In this document: piece after piece, positions 37,911-48,830 of the stretch
Numbering within the stretch: the stretch's first letter is position 1
Layout of the letters: every line of letters starts with the position of its first letter
Assembly (NCBI GenBank): GCA_963457665.1
Contig: OY735209.1
Location: 8,894,814-8,958,813, forward strand
Direction of reading: 5' to 3'
Source: Thysanoteuthis rhombus
Lineage: Eukaryota > Mollusca > Cephalopoda > Oegopsida > Thysanoteuthidae
DNA length: 64,000 bases
The notes under the pieces: model-generated
Seen by the model: only the letters and a program-made list of their open reading frames with translations
Databases searched by the model: none
What the model was told of the DNA's origin: nothing
Translations under genes and position numbers: made by a program

Positions 37911-37948
37911 AAAGGATATATATATATATATATATAAAGAGAGAGAGA

Positions 37949-37987
<39 letters not shown>

Positions 37988-38160
37988 GGGGATATATAAA
38001 GAGAGAGAGACACACACACAGAGGGGGATATATAAAGAGAGAGAGACACACACACAGAGGGGGATATATAAAGAGAGAGAGACACACATACAGAGAGGGA
38101 TATATAAAGAGAGAGAGAGACACATACAGAGGGGGATATATAAAGAAGGAGAGACACAAG
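37911..38160. repeat. Tandem array 1, about 35-bp units with (TA)n and (AC)n
   Basis: A (TA)n, (GA)n, (AC)n run is followed by repeated units combining GAGGGGGATATATAAA with GAGAGAGACACACACACA, about five copies. It forms the inner edge of the satellite block in intron 1. Confidence 0.9.
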
Positions 38161-38480
38161 AGGGACAGAGAAAGAGAGAGACACACACACTCAGAAAGGG
38201 GGACGGAGAAAGAGAGAGAGACACACATACACTCACAAAGGGGTGACGGAGAAAGTGAGAGAGACACACACATTCACAAAGGGGGGACGGAGAAAGAGAG
38301 GGAGACACACACACACACACTCACAAAGGGGTGACGGAGAAAGAGAGAGAGACACACACACTCACAAAGGGGGGACGGAGAAAGAGAGGGAGAGAGACAA
38401 ACACACTCACAAAGGGGGATGGAAGAAGAGAGAGAAATACACACACTCACAAAAGGGGGACGGAGGAAGACAGTGAGAGA
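38160..38480. repeat. Tandem array 2, about 40-60-bp units
   Basis: Units carry CACTCACAAAGGGGTGACGG or close variants, joined by GA and CA runs of varying length. The shared core is CACAAAGGGGnGACGGAGAA. About six copies. Confidence 0.88.
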
Positions 38481-39020
38481 GACACAAACACACACGAACG
38501 GGGGACGGAAAGAGAGACACACACACACACACAAACACGAACGGGGGACGGAGAGAGACACACACACACACACAAACACGAACGGGGGACGGAGAGAGAG
38601 AGACACACACACGCACAAACACGAACGGGGGACGGAGAGAGAGAGAGAGACACACATACACACACACAAACACGAACGGGGGACGGAGAGAGAAACACAC
38701 ACACACAAACACGAACGGGGGACGGAGAGAGAGACACACACACACAAACACGAACGGGGGACGGAGAGAGAAACACACACACACAAACACGAACGGGGGA
38801 CGGAGAGAGAAACACACACACACAAACACGAACGGGGGACGGAGAGAGAGACACACACACACAAACACGAACGGGGGACGGAGAGAGAGACATACACACA
38901 CAAACACGAACGGGGGATGGAGAGAGAGAGACACACACACAGACAAACACGAACGGGGGACGGAGAGAGAGAGACACACACACACACACAAACACGAACG
39001 GGGGACGGAGAGAAAAAGGT
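38480..39020. repeat. Tandem array 3, about 37-50-bp units, 13 copies
   Basis: The core CACGAACGGGGGACGGAGAG occurs 13 times, separated by (GA)n and (CA)n spacers of different length. One copy has GGGGGATGG instead of GGGGGACGG. The cores are nearly identical, so the array expanded recently. Confidence 0.92.
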
Positions 39021-39224
39021 GACAGAGAGAGAGAAAGAGGAAGAAAAGGGACACACACAGAAGGGACACACACAGAAGGTTTGACAGAGAGAGACAGGAG
39101 TGAAACAATGAGGAGAGATCGACAATCTATGAGAGAGAAATAGACAGACGAACAATCTATAAGAGAGAGACACACACAGAAACACAATGAGACACACACA
39201 GGCAGGCAGACAGACAATATATGA

Positions 39225-39610
39225 GAGATAGAGAGGGGCAGACAGACAAGGAGAGAGGGGCAGACAGACAAGGAGAGAGGGGCAGACAGACAAGGAGAGA
39301 GGGGCAGACAGACAAGGAGAGAGGGGCAGACAGACAAGGAGAGAGGGGCAGACAGACAAGGAGAGAGGGGCAGACAGACAAGGAGAGAGGGACAGACAGA
39401 CAAGGAGAGAGGGACAGACAGACAAGGAGAGAGGGACAGACAGACAATGAGAGAGGGACAGACAGACAAGGAGAGAGGGACAGACAGACAATGAGAGAGG
39501 GACAGACAGACAATGAGAGAGGGACAGACAGACAATGAGAGAGGGACAGACAGACAATGAGAGAGGGACAGACAGACAATGAGAGAGGGACAGACAGACA
39601 ATGAGAGAGA
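39225..39610. repeat. Tandem array 4, 22-bp unit, about 17 copies
   Basis: A strict 22-bp unit built on GACAGACAAGGAGAGAGG repeats about 17 times. Variants come in blocks: GGGGCA at the low-coordinate end, GGGACA in the middle, and AATGAG replacing AAGGAG toward the exon. The array ends about 115 bp from the exon 1 donor. Confidence 0.93.
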
Positions 39611-39724
39611 CAGAGATGGGCCCACGCTGACAGAGAAAGTGACAGAGAGATGTAGACAGAGACGCAGAAACAAAGATGAGAGAAGGGGTGAATGGATCAT
39701 CACAAATACTAGTATCACTCCTAC

Positions 39725-40831
39725 CTTGTTTTCCTCCATAATATCATGAAGTTCTGCTAAAGTGGGTCTCCTTGATCGGTTGTGATAACCGTCTGGAAAA
39801 GGCTCCAGAAAAAAATGGTCCAAGCGTGGAAGGGCTTCCACAGTATTTTGTCCAAAGGTGCAATAACTTTCTTTGGTCATAAGTGCAGTATGTCCGTTAG
39901 TTATTCCTGACTCCGTAGTTGATTCATTATCTAAATCCCCCCGGCTATCGCACCGGCCGGCTTTACGACGATGGAATGTTGGGGGCGATGGTGAACTGGG
40001 AGATTGGGGTCCCGACTTCGGAGTCGTAACGGATTGGGGCTGAGAAGCCAAGTGTAATGGTGGAAGAGCTTGCCTTTTGGGACAGGTCTCCGGCGTGGTT
40101 GGTACTGCCGTTGATGCCATGCTTGGTCGAGAATCATTCTTTCGGTCTTTGTCACAATTATTAGAATTGGTATTATTAGGGTTTTTAGAGACATCCGTCG
40201 TTGTATTCGGGAAAGGAGCATTGGTCCGAAGAGGGACTGTATCATCGCGTTTAGCAACAGATCTAGGTACTTCCGAGCAGCTGTTGTTACTATTGGTTGG
40301 AGTAGAACAACTCGGTGGAATGTTGTTATTGTTGGTCATTGATTGAGAAGTAATTGGGGTCGCTCGGCCAAACGTGGCCGGAGCTGCACTGGGCAGTTGG
40401 GCCGTAAACCCAGCATTTGTCCCCGCCGAAGAAGAGTGTCCGGCTTTAAAAGAGTCCACACGGTCGATTTTGAAGCGGCGTTTGCTTACTTCCGCGGCCG
40501 CAACTTGCCCTCCGTCATCTCCACGACCGTGTTTCATTTGTGGTTGTTGGTGCTGTGGTGTGTGCGGCGGCTTTGAAGTTGTAGAAGATACGCTGTTGTA
40601 GACGTTTTTTTCAGAAGCCACGGGCACTGGAGGAGGCGGTGGGTGGTACAAGTCTGAACGACTTGACGTAGAGTTCTGTGGGTGGGTGACGTGGCTGAGG
40701 GTAGTGTTATTGGAATTGCTGTTGGTATTATTCGAGGATTTGACCAGATCCGAAAGGCGTGAATGTACCTCATCAGGGTTGACGCCATGTGGGTACGACG
40801 AAGACGACCTACCGTCGCGGTAAGAATCCAT
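39725..40831 (-). CDS. SLC12A2-like: NKCC-type Na-K-Cl cotransporter, exon 1 (cytosolic N-terminus)
   Basis: This exon holds the start codon and 369 codons, ending ENK at a GTAGGA donor in phase 0. The product is a plasma-membrane cotransporter moving Na, K and 2 Cl together for volume and chloride control. The N-terminus is hydrophilic and rich in Asn, Ser, Thr and Pro, with a proline run at residues 64-68. Residues 119-122 read RFKI, matching the [RK]Fx[VI] docking motif for SPAK/OSR1 kinases. Residues 325-338 (TFGQNTVEALPRLD) match the regulatory phospho-threonine segment of NKCC proteins, with T325 and T330 as likely targets. RRPTLAELHD (354-363) matches the conserved segment that follows it. 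The start is supported by A at -3 and G at +4, and by the absence of any upstream ATG back to the predicted start site. The reading frame stays open past the donor into low-complexity DNA; I treat that as intron. Family assignment is firm; NKCC1 versus another NKCC paralogue is not settled. Confidence 0.93.
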
Positions 40832-41103
40832 CGTACTGGCCGATATTGAACCACGGTGAAGTTCAATTTATAGATGCCTGTTGTTTTAAGAATGTGCTCT
40901 CTCTCTCTCTCTCTAAGTGAACAAGCACGACTACGAGAGAGAGAAAGAAAGATGAAAGAGAAGTGAGTTTGCAATGAAATAGGATGGAAGTATAGATCCG
41001 TAACGCTTATGTGTGTTTAATAATGGACAGTACTAAGAGACAGAGAAAAAAAAATCCTATTAAACGAGCGGTTTAAACTTCACGTCTAATACCTCCGATC
41101 TGT
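40832..41103 (-). other. Predicted 5' UTR of the NKCC gene
   Basis: This is the segment between the predicted initiator and the start codon, about 272 nt if unspliced. It contains no ATG on the minus strand, so the NKCC start is the first AUG. It carries a (GA)n tract at about 40898-40914. The extent depends on the predicted start site and on there being no 5' UTR intron. Confidence 0.55.
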
Positions 41104-41124
41104 GAGAGAGATGCGCGTTGCACG

Positions 41125-41132
41125 CTTTTATA
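41125..41132 (-). promoter_or_regulatory. TATA box of the NKCC promoter (TATAAAAG)
   Basis: On the minus strand positions 41132-41125 read TATAAAAG in a locally GC-rich setting. A TCACAG initiator-like site with its A at 41103 lies 29 bp downstream of the first T, the usual spacing for RNA polymerase II TATA promoters. The start codon follows 272 bp further on. Motif and spacing are seen; promoter function is inferred. Confidence 0.55.
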
Positions 41133-43730
41133 GGCGCACTTCAACGCTTGAAATGAATGAATCGCACGCGTGGGTAATAGTGGCAGTATAGAGAAAGACT
41201 GAGGGAGGGAAATGAATTCTCCGAGAAGCTACAACTGATTTCTTTTTTCTGCGTGTTGGGGAGAGAGAAATGGTGGGTACGATAATGACAAGTTTTACGA
41301 CACGCGTTTAGAAAAGGCGGAGTTGACGTAGAAATAAGAAAGAAAGAGACCTGGTCAACATTAAACTTGGTCCATAATAATTGTCCACTCTATACACACC
41401 ACATACATACACCACACACACACACAATTTCATAATACATCGATTTCTTTCTCCGCCTTTCTTTCCATTATCATCAGACTGATCGGCTCATCACTACAAC
41501 GACCGGAATTTCTGGATAAATTTCTAGATATCCAACAACTCGCTACATATTTTTCATAGGATTTATTTTCGTAGAAGTAAATTTATTGTACATTTCAATA
41601 CAGTCAAAAATCCATCAGACTTCGTTCAAAACAATAAATATGGTTTTGTTGACTTTCTCGGACTTGCGTAAGTCGTTTCTGTTCTACTGATCGAGACTAC
41701 AAAGAGCTGAAAATATTTGACAATCTATTTCAAGGATTTTCTCGTTGAGGTATTTTCATACTTTTTAATGCAGTGTCAAGAAAGAAAAAAAACATTTCGT
41801 CTGTAACAACAATGAATATCATTTTGTTATGCAAGTCATTTCTACTGATTTAGGGTAAATAGAACTATTATTATTTGACTTCTATTTTTAGAATACTTCT
41901 TATAGAAAGCAGTTGATAATTCAATGACAAACTCACAGAGAGAATTGAGGAAAATAACCTAAATCCATACGAAATTGGCTTTGAAATTTATTTTCAGTTT
42001 AAAATGTATTTAGCAGGATTTTGGAGAATTTTTCTTTACAAAATCTTCGTCTATTCATTATTCTCTTAAATTGAATTCATTAAATGTCGACTTTCACACT
42101 ACTTGCTAAAACGAGAACTTGACAGTCACAGACCCAACTGCTATGAGTCACGGTTATAGGTGTCTGCAGCCTCTTTTAGGGGTGGGGGTGGGGGCAAAGG
42201 GATATACTTCGGGGGCACGGGGTATACATTCGAAGTATATCCTAGCGGCACCCCTATTATTAACGAAGATTCAACAATACCATTTATTTTTGTATGAGTG
42301 CGTCAAGTTCGGAGTTACGTAAAAAAATGTTCAGCAGCATTATCTTTAAGGTTCCAACTTTCAACTCCCGCCACCGGAGGTGAAAAGGCCTGACCGAGAG
42401 GGGGCTGGGGCAAAAGCCACGTTCGCTTCAACAAAGATGGGAGTACTCGCTTCAATTTCTGGAAAAAGTAAAATATCAACAGCAAGTATCTTCATGTGTA
42501 GCAGAGGAAGACAAGGATGAATAAACATTGAAGTCGGCTGATCGAGTGAATCACGGATGAATTGTTGATCAGGTAGCTTACGGAAAGCGATACAATATGC
42601 ACCGATTTTCGCTGTCTCCATTCAAAGGACAAACAAAAAAAAAGAAGTTCTGATTTCAGAGACAAGAACGAAAGAAGAAAGCAAATTCACAAGAGATTTA
42701 TAATGGACGGAGTAATATAAGGTTCTAATATATTAATACCTGCGGGAAAAAAATCACGGATATGTTAGAATTTCTCTGAGAGGATATATATATATATATT
42801 TTTTTTTTCAGAAAAGAAATCACTGAATTCATTGGAAGAGACCTAGTCCATTGTTTCAAACGATGCGTAGAAGATATTTTCGTCAGCGAAATTGTTACCG
42901 TTAAGTAAAAGAGTCTATTTTTACGGACAGAGAAACAGAAAAAGATCACAGTACATTAAATAAAAGATATATTTATCCAATGTTTTACGGAATATTTACA
43001 GGTGAAAGAAAGAATGATGACACAGATTAAAAAGAAAAGAAAGAAAGATGCAACCTTTACGTAAGAAAAAACGCGAATCAATGATTGAATCAATAATCCA
43101 TAATTTAGAAAATCTTCCGAATCAGTTCAAAGGAAACGGAAAGCAAGTAGGACAGAAAGTCGTTCTCTCTAAACGGGCCTTTCTCAACAGGGGTTCCGCC
43201 GCAGAGCCCTAGAGTTTCGCGAAAGGTTCGTAAGAATTTCTGCGTAGATTTTATTCGTGCGTGAAAAAAAGCACCTGACTGTCTAATTTGACTGGAAGAT
43301 GAAATTCCTGGTTGTTCATCCGAACTTCGACCCAGAGTTTAGTATTAGTGCAGGAGAAAACAAGCAATAATTTTACACTAAATTCACTCACAAATCATGT
43401 GTTACTACTGTCAAAGATTGTACAGCATTTTTCTTCACATGGCTAATAAATTTGCAAACATGTTTTCGATTAGTAAGAAGTGGTGGCGTATTGAACTAGT
43501 TATTGGATTATGTGTGTGTGTGTGTGTGTGTAGTTTATGGAAAATAAAATTTCATGAAAGGTAAGCCAAGCTGAACATTTTTCAAGGGAACTGACTTGCA
43601 TTTTATATTTTTGATAGTAAATATTCTTTGGACGAGAGGAGACTGAAAAATAGGACGTTTCGGTCGCAGATAATTCGACTACATTTTGTTTTTAAAGGCA
43701 GAAATAACTATCTCTCTCTCTATATATATC

Positions 43731-43761
43731 TATATATCTATATATATATATATATATATAT
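43731..43761. repeat. (CT)n/(TA)n microsatellite
   Basis: A CT run starting near 43711 passes into TATATCTATATATC and then pure TA. Confidence 0.9.
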
Positions 43762-44558
43762 GATTCACATATTTGCTCCTGTTTTTCGCTGCTGAATTCT
43801 CCAATTTTTTTTTTTTCATTCATGCGCCATTTTAACACCAAGTGTGCACGGTGCAAAATTTTTGTACTTACATAAAATCACGAACCTTAATCGATTTTAT
43901 TTGCCTTTTATGAAAAGAAATATATTCACAATGAAAACTTCAGAAAACAAAAGGAAAAATGTCTTGAAAAACTAAAAATGAAAATGTTTTGAATTTAACC
44001 TGAAAAAGGTAACAAACGCCAAATCTGGCAAGAATCAACGCGTATTATTAACCACACTGTGGGAGAAGATTTGTCTTCTACAGTAATGATACGTACATCT
44101 TTTATACAGGAAATTGTATTATGTGCACCTATGTAAATTGAAGCACCTAATCAAGAAGAAAAAACAAAAAGAAGTATGGACACTGAATTGGGAGGGGGTG
44201 GATAAAATCGATGGGCGCCACCCTCCGGATTTTCTTAAGTCATTGTCAAATTCCACGGTTAAGGCTAGTGCTTGTATGAGCGACTCGTGAACTAACTTGA
44301 AACCGATGGAGGCCATATCTGTGAACACACAAGAAATAATCTCGACTAACGTATGAAAAGTCCGAAGTCTTTTTTGTTTTTAGTTTTTTTGTTGTTCTTC
44401 TTTAAATCTCGAAAAGTTAAATGTATCGCCAATCCTACATTCATCAAATAAAGTTCAAATGGAGCTTATTTGGTTTCTTGACTGTACACGTGAGGCGAGT
44501 ATTTTAGTATTAAATGTCCTCAAACACATGTTTTTGATTATGCAAGAAAAACACAGTA

Positions 44559-44566
<8 letters not shown>

Positions 44567-44610
<44 letters not shown>
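44567..44610. repeat. (AT)n microsatellite, 44 bp
   Basis: Pure AT alternation after a short CA run. Confidence 0.95.
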
Positions 44611-44614
<4 letters not shown>

Positions 44615-44760
44615 GTGGATATACAATTCGACAGAAATAATTATAAACGTGTTACATCACTTTGAAACTATTTTAAATGTTCTCCCTATTATTACAGGCT
44701 AAATATTACCATTTAGCCTAAACAGCGTAAATAGAATAAACAATTAGAGAAAATGAGGCT

Positions 44761-44876
44761 GCTGCAAGAATCGAACATGCGTCCGATAAGATAACCGCTT
44801 AGCAGATATAGACAGTGAATGAACAATATGATACGGTCAAACGGCTACCTTATCGGTCGCAGGTTCGATTCCTTGT
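44761..44876. repeat. Fold-back of two tRNA-like 3' halves
   Basis: 44765-44797 and the reverse complement of 44842-44876 match closely, both around a box B-like GGTTCGATTCC (plus strand 44862-44872) and a CCGATAAG-type arm. Neither half makes a full tRNA. Confidence 0.5.
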
Positions 44877-47609
44877 CAAATAATAAGAACGGGATTATCA
44901 TGATGTTTACATGTCACAGAAAGAGAAACCGTGGATGGGGGCCACTGGTTGGAGAAATGCAGATAAGAGGGGGGGAATCTAAGCGAAACCCCGGATAAGG
45001 ATGGAGGCAACTGAAGTGGAAACCACGAGTAAGGGAACCACTGGAATGAGACTGCGTAAGAGAGGGTAATTAAAAGGGGAAATTACAAACATGTAAAAAT
45101 TAAAAGAAAAATAATTCCTTACAAACGCTGTTAATCGATTTGAAAATTAGTCATAATACAACATTTTCCCCGTTCTAAGAATTATCGAATTTCGTTGCAG
45201 ATAATAAAATGAAGAACAATTTTAATCTATAATCCAATGCTGATGACATAATTTTATACATATCACGAGAATTTAATAACGAAGAAAAAACGTGTTGACA
45301 ATTCTTTGATGACGTCAGTTAACAGAGGGACCCACAAACCTTCTCATAGAGATGTGTGTAAACACACCTGAAAATGTAAAAATGGAGACACTAATGGGAA
45401 GCGTAAAGAAGATATATATGAAGAGAAATTAAATTAAATTTCTTGCCTTTATTAAATGATATCTAGTAACCACTATCTGGGTGGAGCGAGGTATGTGTTC
45501 TGGGCCGTTGCCAGATTTCTTTCATGAAAAGAAAAGACGGCATAGAACTATTACAGTATAATCAAATTGTGTATCAAGGTGATAACATGAATCAAAGCAG
45601 CAAGGGCACAAACCCTATTTGTAAATAAGGAGGCGCTGGCCACTGACGCCTGAATTATTAAAAGGCAATGGATCAGTTTGACATACTATTTGATATCGGC
45701 CTCTATAATACTAATCTCTTGTCATCTTATTGCTTTAAGGTTTTGTTTTTAAATAAACAATGAAATGGTGTGTTTATGCCTTTGGGTGATATCTAATTAG
45801 GGAAATTCATTGTCAGAAACTAGTTTTACAAGAAATCGAGGCGTTTGGAAATTGGCTCTGAAAGAGACTTTTTAATGTTCCACATGAGAAATACAATCAA
45901 TAAACGAATTATTTACATGGATTTGGTCATTACTTACTTATAACATTTATTCATTCATTAAATAGAAATGCCTTCATAGGCATCTCCGTAAACAATTTAC
46001 ATTAAAAATACGCATTCAACATCCGGTGAAATTTGTTTTAGGATTACTCCGGGAGGAAACAAAGGTCAGGATTTCAAATTTTCCATTATTTTCCCAACTT
46101 TTATTCTTGGGTGAAGTATTGCAACATTATAATCCATTCTGACCAGTTTTTACCCTTATTCTTATTTTCAGTTGTTCTTCAATACAACTTCGAATGGGAT
46201 CGTAATCCAACGACAACGTCACGATAAGTAATTTTTAACTTTTTGAATTGTTTTGCAAAAGGTAATAATTTTCGATTTTGTTCTTATCATTCGTAGATTT
46301 GGCACCAAATACATTTTCTATACAAATTAACACACCTGAACACACACAATGCAGTAAAGACTAAAATCTGGTATCAGAAAGTGTATCTAACAGAAAGAAC
46401 TTCAAGTTGGAAGAAAGCGATAAAGGAAATTTCAACAAAATTGAATCTAACGTGACAATATTAGACTAGAGGGCACTCGGGGAGCACATACCTTCGCTGA
46501 TGCCATTCTCACAAAAAAAAAACAAACAAACAAACAATCAAGTAACAGATCTCAGACTTTGCCGTAAAAAAGGAGTGTAATGATAATACCATTAATGGTT
46601 AGAAAAACAACTATAATGCATTGTTTGTAATTTGTAGAGAGGAGGTTTTGTTTGGATACTACACATGAAGAAGGCAGTAGAATGCACCGACTGAAACGCA
46701 GTGAGAACAACAGAATCAACAAGAATGAGTGCAATTGTACGAAAATTGACCTAGAGTAAAGATTATTGAAATTTCATTGAATGAATAAGCAGTATGGTTC
46801 CAAGGATCGTGAAATACGTAGCAAATCACTCCGGGACACAAAACATAGTTGATCGATAAATGCTACCGTAAGTACTTCTAGTTGAGAATCTATAATGTAT
46901 GAGACCCACTTACCAGATATGATAGCAAAGGAATTGAGTCTTATGGTTGGTCGCTCATGAAAAAGCCCGTTACAAGGAATTGGAAGCTACGACGTGTTCG
47001 ATAATTAGTTCAAAATTATATTGGCGTTAAACATTAGACGCTTGAAGAGTTTATATTTTGATTGTCGTTGGCCTTGACATCAAGCGAAAGAGATAGAAGA
47101 GTTAAGAATATCCAAGCAACGGCCGAGAAGGCAAGTCACAGAATTTGGCTCAAGAAGTCAAGCCATCAATACGTTACTTGTATCAGTAGGCGGGACCTCA
47201 AAGCAAGTAATGGGGGACCGGTGTGCAATGAATCTGTTGAGAGAGGTGCACCATTTCGGGGCCTATTCTCTCCGGATGGCCTTTCCTGAGGCCAGCTGGA
47301 GTCCCTTATGCAACGCCTGCAACTTATTGTTTTCAAATATTCAAATAATGGAGTTTATAATATGTATACGTTGATGACGTCATCATTGAGCTGTTGCATC
47401 CAAAACCTAAAAGAATTGTCTTATCTTGCAATCCATTTATCAAATTATACTCTATATCCATTTCAGACTGGAAAACGCCAACCACTCATGGTTTTACCGA
47501 AAACCATTTTGACGAAACAAAATGACTTTAAAATGTAAAATTGATAAACGCGTAAAGCCATGATAAATTATCTTTACAATTGAATATGCAGACATATTTT
47601 AGGGTTAAA

Positions 47610-47760
47610 CATGGGCGTCCGCTGCCACTTTTTGAGGGGGACAAAAAGATATATCTGGATTTTTGGTAAGGGACTAGGGAGTTCTCAAGCAGTGACTTGT
47701 CCTCCGCTATCACTGTTCATAGAGAGCCCTTGATTCCAGTTATTGATATAAGGTTACAAC
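47610..47760 (+). repeat. Family F repeat, copy 2
   Basis: Second copy: GCCACTTTTTGAGGGGG, AAAAAGATATATCTGGAT, GTGACTTGTCCTCCGC, TATCACTGTTCATAGAG. Confidence 0.6.
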
Positions 47761-48014
47761 TGTCACCATCATCCTCGCCTGAAACAGGTTCGAATGAATA
47801 TCTTTTTTCTTTTTATTAGTTAGATACAATCGCATTTAAATTTAATAATGGTAGTGATGTGCTTGTTCAATGCTTATAAGTTTGTTCATCATGGATCTAC
47901 ATTAATCGAGAAATACTGTAAACAGGCTCTGACACCAGGGTTTCTTGATGATATTTCGACTGGAAAATCAAACTCAGCGAAGGTCTGGTTGTCACCAGTG
48001 TTGTCTAATAAAAA

Positions 48015-48230
48015 ATATTTTGCGATACATATACTGCCAAATAGCGCTAAATTAATTAAAAAACAAACCCGCCATACACCCAAAAGATGCTTAAAATGGT
48101 CGAAAACACGCCAAAAATGATCAAAAGGTTTGAGCATGCCTGCGTTAACATATCACCTTTTGACATTACCAATACAAGAAACGCGCTATAATTAGCGCAA
48201 AAGCGTTAAATTGGCAACACTGGCTGTCGC
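48015..48230 (+). repeat. Family E repeat, copy 4 (longest)
   Basis: Carries CCAAATAGCGCTAAATTAA, GATGCTTAAAATGGTCGAAA, GGTTTGAGCATGCCTGCGTT and an end AAATTGGCAACACTGG. Confidence 0.65.
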
Positions 48231-48489
48231 TGAGCCACATTGTCTGGTCATACTGACCAATCAGTCAAGCAAGCCTAGCGTTCCGCAACCGACAGTTTGG
48301 ACAACTGCAAAGTCAGATTAGTTCACTGGAAGCTAATGTCTGCTTCCCCCCTTCCAACCCCTATGGGTACATATTCAGCTAAACAGCATCTTTTGGCGAG
48401 ACTTTTAGAATATAAAAATCCAACAGACAAGGTATCGAATATAGTGTCCATATTTCAAAGAGTGTATAAACGTAGTACTAATAATAGCA

Positions 48490-48830
48490 GCAGGGAGGAG
48501 GAGGAGAAATAGGTAGATTAGGATAGTTCACCCGAAGGTCATGATCAAATTTCATATCACTCCAACATGATATACTTAACAAAATTGATATTTGATATTA
48601 TTTGTGGTAAAGGTAGGGAGTGGAAGATGAGGATGGTTCACCCAAAGGTCTGGACCAAGGTTTATATCAATCCTACATGATACGGCTGAAAAATTGATAT
48701 TTAACATTACCAGTTGTAGCAGTAGTAACAGGAGGAGAGGGGAGAAGAGGATGATTCACCCGAAGTTTTATATCAATCCACCTGATACGACGGAGAAAAT
48801 TAATATTAAACGTAATCTTGACCGGAAAAA
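48490..48830. repeat. Three tandem units of about 115-120 bp
   Basis: Each unit has a GGAGGAG-like purine start, a GTTCACCCGAAGGTC core (or close), TTTATATCAATCC and TGATATTTAACATTA or like. A single related fragment occurs at about 2520-2580. Confidence 0.75.

Larger units (their letters stand above)
12272..39724 (-). other. Intron 1 of the NKCC gene (27.5 kb)
   Basis: This very long GT-AG intron is phase 0. It holds most of the A, B, D and E repeats, a tRNA-derived SINE, the 404-bp inverted repeat pair, a homopurine minisatellite and, directly against the donor, the large tandem array region. No further NKCC exon was seen or is required by phase. A plus-strand terminal-exon candidate lies at 15227-15570. 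12280-13830, 18800-20080, 22000-22930, 24000-25300 and 35850-37900 show nothing I can name. Confidence 0.8.

Noticed and set aside
38274-39557. Long Ser/Leu/Cys/Val open frames over the satellite, both strands
   Set aside because: They follow simple tandem repeats, exist in several frames at once, and have no start context or family similarity. They are artefacts of stop-free low-complexity DNA.
37911-39610. CRISPR-like array of repeats and spacers
   Set aside because: Units are microsatellite-linked, spacers are (GA)/(CA) runs rather than unique sequence, and the host is an animal.
40534-40974. 146-residue frame overlapping the NKCC start in another frame, possible upstream ORF
   Set aside because: It begins with TTG, not ATG. 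The predicted leader has no ATG, so there is no upstream ORF.
44842-44880. Possible tRNA gene with GGTTCGATTCC
   Set aside because: The T stem pairs poorly (GCAGG with CCTTG) and there is no 5' half on the same strand in the right position.
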